Source: Odoribacteraceae bacterium (lineage in GTDB: Bacteria; Bacteroidota; Bacteroidia; Bacteroidales; Marinifilaceae). From it: a DNA stretch of 9,403 bases. Position numbers and translations under genes: made by a program. The notes below the pieces were generated by a model that ran no database searches, had not been told where the DNA came from, and saw nothing but the letters and a program-made list of their open reading frames with translations. Location of the stretch: the NCBI GenBank assembly GCA_031279175.1, contig JAITJA010000076.1, forward strand, positions 1 to 9,403. Direction: 5' to 3'. Below, piece by piece: positions 6,071 through 9,403 of this stretch. Each line of letters begins with the position of its first letter. Position 1 is the stretch's first letter.

Positions 6071-7252
6071 CTATCTCCCGTCGTTCACGGCCCGCTCCAG
6101 CTGCCCGAGCGCCCGTTCCAGCACGCGGCGGGACGTGCCGACATTCATCCGCGTGAATCCCTCGCCACCCGGTCCGAACATCTCCCCGTCGTTCAACGCG
6201 AGCCGGGCCTTCTTGACAAAAAGATCGATCAACGCGGCGCGTCCCAGCGCCAGCCCCCTGCAATCCAGCCAGACGAGAAACGAGGCTTGTGGCTTTATCA
6301 CGCGGATTGCCGGTATCCTCTCGCGGAGATAGCGATCGACGAAATCAACGTTCCCCTCCACGTAAGCGATCATCTGCTCCAGCCACTCCCTTCCCCGGGT
6401 ATACGCGGCCTCCGTGGCGATTGTCGCGAAGATCGTCGGCTCGTTAAACTCGTTCGCTTCCAACCACGAGTAGAAGCGGCGGCGGAGCGCGACGTCCGGG
6501 ACAATGGCGAACGAGCTGACCAGCCCCGCGATATTGAAACTCTTCGAGGGAGCGCCAAACGTGATACTCACGCGCGCGGCGGCCCCCGAGGCGGTCATGA
6601 AAGGAGTATGCCGGTGGCCGTATAACCCCATGTCGGCGTGGATCTCGTCCGAGACAACGAGCAACCCCCGTCGCTCGCAGATCTCGGCCAGTGCCGCCAG
6701 TGTCTCTCGTTCCCAGACCCGCCCGCCGGGGTTATGCGGGTTACACAGGATAAGCAGCTTGCACTTGTCGTCGATGACCCGTTCGAGGTGCTCGAGATCC
6801 ATCTCGAGGCGATCACCCTCGAGGCGCAACGGGTTATAGACCACCTCCCGTCTATTGCCCAGCGGGACGAGCCGGAACGGGTGATAAACGGGCGGCTGGA
6901 TGATGACCTTGTCGCCCGGCCTCGTGAACAGGTTAACCACCATCCCTATCCCCTTGACAACGCCCGGCACGTAGGATAGCCATTCTCGCTTGACCTCCCA
7001 CCCGTGCCGTTCCTTCAGCCAGTTGATCACCGACGGCCAGTACCCTGGCGGGTCCATCGAGTACCCGAAGAGGGGGTGCTCCAGGCGTTCGCGTAACGCC
7101 TCGACGACACACCGCGGCGTCTCGAAATCCATGTCCGCCACCCACAGCGGGATCAGCCCCGCGTCCCCGTACCGGGCCTCCAGCGCGTCTACTTTTAGCG
7201 CGTTACTCCCGCGCCTGTCGACGATCTTGTCGAAATCGTATCTCTCGTGCAT
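6071..7252 (-). CDS. PatB/MalY-family PLP-dependent C-S beta-lyase / aminotransferase
   Basis: Fold-type I pyridoxal-phosphate enzyme of the MalY/PatB group, 393 residues, the usual length. Members cleave the carbon-sulphur bond of cystathionine or other cysteine conjugates, giving a thiol (homocysteine from cystathionine), pyruvate and ammonia; some act as aminotransferases. Visible motifs: WVADMDFETP (37-46), FGYS (62-65), Tyr123 near the cofactor, NPHNPGGRVW (171-180), SDEIHADMGLYGH (201-213, Asp202 expected to bind the pyridine nitrogen), the Schiff-base Lys237 in APSKSFNIAGL, and Arg375 in MNVGTSRR for the substrate carboxylate. The cytoplasmic protein has no signal peptide. The ATG at 7252 opens the family N-terminus MHERYDFDKIVDRRGSNALK. 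It seems to be a single-gene unit with its own promoter and has no evident link to its neighbours. Confidence 0.93.
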   Translation of the reverse strand: MHERYDFDKIVDRRGSNALKVDALEARYGDAGLIPLWVADMDFETPRCVVEALRERLEHPLFGYSMDPPGYWPSVINWLKERHGWEVKREWLSYVPGVVKGIGMVVNLFTRPGDKVIIQPPVYHPFRLVPLGNRREVVYNPLRLEGDRLEMDLEHLERVIDDKCKLLILCNPHNPGGRVWERETLAALAEICERRGLLVVSDEIHADMGLYGHRHTPFMTASGAAARVSITFGAPSKSFNIAGLVSSFAIVPDVALRRRFYSWLEANEFNEPTIFATIATEAAYTRGREWLEQMIAYVEGNVDFVDRYLRERIPAIRVIKPQASFLVWLDCRGLALGRAALIDLFVKKARLALNDGEMFGPGGEGFTRMNVGTSRRVLERALGQLERAVNDGR

Positions 7253-7274
7253 GATTATAAAATTTAAACCGGCG

Positions 7275-7304
7275 TAAAGATAGTGAAACCGGGGGGAAGA
7301 AAAA
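7275..7304 (-). promoter_or_regulatory. Possible promoter of the patB-like gene
   Basis: On the minus strand TATCTTTA (7282-7275) is one base off TAnnTTTG, with TTTT (7304-7301) 18 bases upstream standing for the TTTG box. The second box lies 22 bases before the ATG, nearly the same layout as at ECF sigma 1. Confidence 0.35.
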
Positions 7305-7309
7305 CGCCG

Positions 7310-7590
7310 TCAAAACGAGTAGCTCGTCGAGATGTACGCGGAACGCCCCAGCACGCCGCTCTTGATCGAGCTCGCGTACTCCCCCGTCATCGTTACCCGG
7401 GTGTCCTTTCGCCTGTTCAGGAGGTCTCGTGCATTCAGGCTGGTCTCCCCGGCGTCATTCTTGCCGAACTTACAGGAGAGGGACGCGTCCAGGATCACGT
7501 CACGCCGGAAAGAGCCCGGCATCGAGGAGTCGAACAAGTAAAACATGCCATTCCCCTGCACCCAAAATCGTTTCGCGAAGTTTACCCGCG
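7310..7590 (-). pseudogene. 3' remnant of an outer-membrane beta-barrel (TonB-dependent receptor-like) gene
   Basis: About 90 codons read like the C-terminal end of an outer-membrane beta-barrel protein of the receptor type. Alternating strands (NFAKRFWVQGNGMFYLF, RRDVILDASLSCKFGK) lead into SLNARDLLNRRKD, which matches the 'DLFN-tr' turn common near the end of such barrels, and the last strand SAYISTSYSF ends in aromatic Phe before the stop, the usual outer-membrane insertion signal. The frame stays open back to 7772, but that upstream part runs through the intrinsic terminator at 7649-7690 and has no barrel character, no signal peptide and no plug, so the rest of the gene is missing. It lies between two intact units and is probably a deletion or rearrangement scar. 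The upstream edge is approximate. Confidence 0.6.
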
Positions 7591-7648
7591 CGATCCCCGT
7601 TCCGTTGCCGCGAACCGGGAGATGCCGCCCGGTACGCCGGGAAGCGAG

Positions 7649-7690
7649 AAAAAAACCGGGGAGCATCCCGTCACGGTACTGCTTCCCCGG
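7649..7690 (-). terminator. Intrinsic terminator of the SusD-lipoprotein operon
   Basis: On the minus strand CCGGGG (7690-7685), a bulged A, AGCA, a 14-base loop, then TGCT and CCCCGG (7661-7656) form a ten-pair stem followed at once by seven T (7655-7649). Stem and uninterrupted T run make this the best terminator in the window. It lies about 190 bases after the lipoprotein stop and within the upstream part of the beta-barrel fragment frame. Confidence 0.75.
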
Positions 7691-7752
7691 CAATATATCC
7701 TTCTGTAAAATAAACACGGCCACCGGTTCATGAACGGTCGGGGGCCCACCGT

Positions 7753-7881
7753 TTACCATTCGACGGGCTCGTTGTCATTGCCCTCGTCGTCGACATTCTC
7801 TTCGTTATCGTTTCCTTGCCTTGTCTGCCCCCGCGGGTCGCGATCGCGTCCCGGGGGGGACGGGGGGCGAGGGGCGCGTCG
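7753..7881 (-). other. 42-codon open stretch in frame after the lipoprotein stop, acidic end
   Basis: Beyond the TGA at 7884-7882 the lipoprotein frame stays open for 42 codons to a TAA at 7755-7753. It starts Arg/Pro-rich (RRAPRPPSPPGRDRD) and ends strongly acidic (NDNEENVDDEGNDNEPVEW), more protein-like than expected of a GC-rich spacer. It has no start of its own. It may be untranslated 3' sequence, a former C-terminal extension cut off by a nonsense change, or the tail of a lost gene. I do not recognise it. Confidence 0.25.
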
Positions 7882-8796
7882 TCAGGGATTGTCGCGTCGT
7901 TGCCGGAAGGTGTTGCCGGCGGCCTGGATATCCCATCCGTGTTGTCGCGCGAAGTCGATGACGATCGCGTACTTGGCGGCTCGAGCGGGACTGTTATCGA
8001 GGTATTCTCGCTGGATGTTCTCGCTGGACTCGGTGGCCAGTAGCTGTATCCAGCTGGCGAGATCCGAGCGGAAGTCGCGCGAGCCGGCGCCGGTGAGGAA
8101 TCCTCCCTCGCGCGTCAACTCGTCGATGGCGGCGTCGTACTTTTCGATATCGTAGTCGGCATAGTAGGCGTTCAGGATCTGGTCGTAGGCTTTCCCGCCG
8201 TCGTGCGTTTTCCCCGCGGCGACGAAATCGGCGATTGGTTCCTCCATTCGCGCGGTGATGGACTGGCAGATGATGTTCCAGACGCCGACGGTGAGGACGG
8301 AATCCTGGTAGTAATGCTTTGCCGGGTCGGCGACGGGGATTGTCCCGATGGTCGTGTTTGGCCACGAGATGATGAGGCGCGATCGTCCCAGGTGCTTGAG
8401 CGGGTATACCCACCAGCTTGCCCCGTAGCTCTCGACGTAGAAGATTTCTAGCGGGAAGAAGGCCTTGGTGAAGGCGCCGGGGACGTTCGAGAGGAGGGTG
8501 TTGGTGTAGGCGTAGACCTCGTCCTTGAGGGCGGGGTCGAGCGGTTTCGCGCCTCGCACGCGGACGAGGGCGTCGACCTCGAGATAGCCGTTGGTGAGTT
8601 CCTGCACGGAGGCGAACTCGGTTCGTATCCAGATGCCGTGGCTGTTGTAGATGTCGCGGACGACGGGGTCGGCGTCGCTGCCTGGCGTGAAGATGTCGAG
8701 GAGGCCGGTGTTCGCGGATGCAACGGGTTGTTCTTCCTTGCTGCACGCCCCGGTGAGGGCTGCGATGATGGTGATGTATAAAATAGCGTGTTTCAT
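7882..8796 (-). CDS. SusD-linked surface lipoprotein, resembles putative zinc metallohydrolase lipoproteins but without HExxH
   Basis: Lipoprotein of 304 residues. The signal peptide MKHAILYITIIAALTGAC has a lipobox with Cys18, and SKEE directly after it resembles the Bacteroidetes lipoprotein export signal (acidic/Lys run at +2 to +5), suggesting display on the cell surface. It starts 7 bases after the SusD stop, so it belongs to that uptake operon. The layout recalls the Peptidase_Mx1-type 'substrate import-associated zinc metallohydrolase' lipoproteins found behind SusD: GFLTGAGSRDFRSDLASWIQ (232-251) resembles their GFI-DFAE segment, and the C-terminal AAKYAIVIDFARQHGWDIQ (273-291) their final helix. 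Where they have HExxH, here I read TVGVWNIICQSI (169-180) with neither His nor Glu. Family assignment is from memory of conserved features and is uncertain; if right, this is a non-catalytic binding version. Confidence 0.85.
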   Translation of the reverse strand: MKHAILYITIIAALTGACSKEEQPVASANTGLLDIFTPGSDADPVVRDIYNSHGIWIRTEFASVQELTNGYLEVDALVRVRGAKPLDPALKDEVYAYTNTLLSNVPGAFTKAFFPLEIFYVESYGASWWVYPLKHLGRSRLIISWPNTTIGTIPVADPAKHYYQDSVLTVGVWNIICQSITARMEEPIADFVAAGKTHDGGKAYDQILNAYYADYDIEKYDAAIDELTREGGFLTGAGSRDFRSDLASWIQLLATESSENIQREYLDNSPARAAKYAIVIDFARQHGWDIQAAGNTFRQRRDNP

Positions 8797-8803
8797 GTTC
8801 GGG

Positions 8804-9403
8804 TTATCTTGGGTTCAAAGGCATGTTGGGACTGTTTTCTTGTTCTGACGCGGGGATCTGCAGGATGTAGCGGGGGTCTCCTTGCTCGAGCGCGTGGACG
8901 ACCCCGTCCTTGTAGGCGTGTACGATTGCCGGTTTGCCGAATCGCCTCAGGTCGAACCAGCGGAGGCCGGCGTCGAACGCGAGTTCAAGGCGACGTTCCT
9001 CGAGGACGCGGGCAAGGAGTTGTTCGCCGGGGAGATCGGCAACGGTGAGGGGCGTGAAGGAGGCGGCCTTGTAACGCGTGGCCAGGAGGGTATTCAGGTC
9101 CTTCACGGCGGCGGCCCTGTCTTGCTCGCTCCCGCGGCGGGCAAGGGCCTCGGCCCGCGTGACGTATGCCTCGCTGACTTTCATGCCGATGTAGTAGCAG
9201 TATTTTTCTTGCGTGGCGAACATGCGGTAGACGGTGGGGCCTTGCTGGACGCGGTCCGTGGCACTGGCGGCGAAGGAGTCGAAGATGTAGCGACGGTAGT
9301 CGCGCGTGGAGTCGGCCTGGTCGCGATAGCAGAGGTCGAGGAGGGCGGGATCTGGCTTGAAGGTGTAGGTGGAGTAGTAGAAGATGTTGGTGTTGGCCCT
9401 TCC
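8804..9403 (-). CDS. SusD/RagB-family nutrient-binding lipoprotein, C-terminal part (5' end beyond the window)
   Basis: Surface lipoprotein that forms the lid over a SusC transporter and helps capture its ligand. The last 199 residues are present, open to the window edge and ending in TGA/TAA-type stop at 8804. SusD family features: a helical repeat segment KVSEAYVTRAEALARRGSEQ followed by AVKDLNTLLATRY, and the C-terminal signature VLEERRLELAFDAGLRWFDLRRFGKP, in which the E-RR-E-F--G-RWFDLRR pattern is diagnostic. The end RYILQIPASEQENSPNMPLNPR is the usual 'IP-E---NP-l-qNp' tail. It lies 7 bases before the metallohydrolase-like lipoprotein; the partner SusC is expected to the right of 9403. 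It is separate from the SusC at 1-831, which has its own sigma/FecR module. Confidence 0.95.
   Translation of the reverse strand, partial: GRANTNIFYYSTYTFKPDPALLDLCYRDQADSTRDYRRYIFDSFAASATDRVQQGPTVYRMFATQEKYCYYIGMKVSEAYVTRAEALARRGSEQDRAAAVKDLNTLLATRYKAASFTPLTVADLPGEQLLARVLEERRLELAFDAGLRWFDLRRFGKPAIVHAYKDGVVHALEQGDPRYILQIPASEQENSPNMPLNPR

Larger units (their letters stand above)
7253..7881. other. 629-base region between the lipoprotein stop and the patB-like gene
   Basis: From right to left it holds the GC-rich 42-codon open stretch after the lipoprotein stop (7753-7881, including a G7 and a G6 tract at 7853-7859 and 7862-7867), an intrinsic terminator (7649-7690), an orphan beta-barrel gene fragment (about 7310-7590) and the patB-like promoter. 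No intact gene is supported. Confidence 0.7.

Noticed and set aside
5256..6263. 335-codon minus-strand open frame across eno
   Set aside because: Antisense to the highly conserved enolase, Arg/Gly-rich and without domain features.

Overview
GC-rich bacterial DNA from the phylum Bacteroidota, most likely order Bacteroidales. Three things point there: SusC/SusD-type outer-membrane uptake genes, ECF sigma/FecR anti-sigma pairs with the Bacteroidetes C-terminal FecR domain, and an enolase that reads like Bacteroides-group enolases along its length. Promoter-like sites fit the Bacteroidetes TTTG / TAnnTTTG consensus rather than -35/-10 boxes. I cannot name a genus. Every gene except enolase is on the minus strand.

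Left part (1-4573, read right to left). Two cell-surface signalling modules lie in tandem. The first in transcription order is ECF sigma 2 (4067-4573) followed by FecR 2 (3105-4016), with no receptor behind it. A 419-base gap follows, holding an array of seven 15-bp palindromes at exact 21-bp spacing (2838-2992) and a good promoter match (2707-2737). Then come ECF sigma 1 (2071-2685), FecR 1 (863-1996) and the N-terminal third of a SusC/RagA TonB-dependent receptor with an STN signalling domain (1-831, running off the window). In such modules the loaded receptor signals through its STN domain to FecR in the inner membrane, which releases the sigma factor to transcribe the receptor operon.

Middle (4574-7252). 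Two metabolic genes converge: enolase (eno, plus strand) and a PatB/MalY-type pyridoxal-phosphate C-S lyase/aminotransferase (minus strand). Two hairpins separate their 3' ends.

Right part (7253-9403). This is the 3' end of another uptake operon, read right to left: the C-terminal part of a SusD/RagB lipoprotein (entering from beyond 9403), then 7 bases later a surface-type lipoprotein (7882-8796) that resembles the SusCD-linked putative zinc metallohydrolases but lacks a visible HExxH motif. A strong intrinsic terminator (7649-7690) ends this unit. The 629 bases between this lipoprotein and patB otherwise hold a 42-codon in-frame open stretch after the lipoprotein stop and an orphan 3' fragment of an outer-membrane beta-barrel gene.

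The points most worth a second look are the helically phased palindrome array upstream of ECF sigma 1, the apparent loss of the catalytic motif in the SusD-linked lipoprotein, the receptor-less second ECF/FecR pair, and the stranded beta-barrel fragment.
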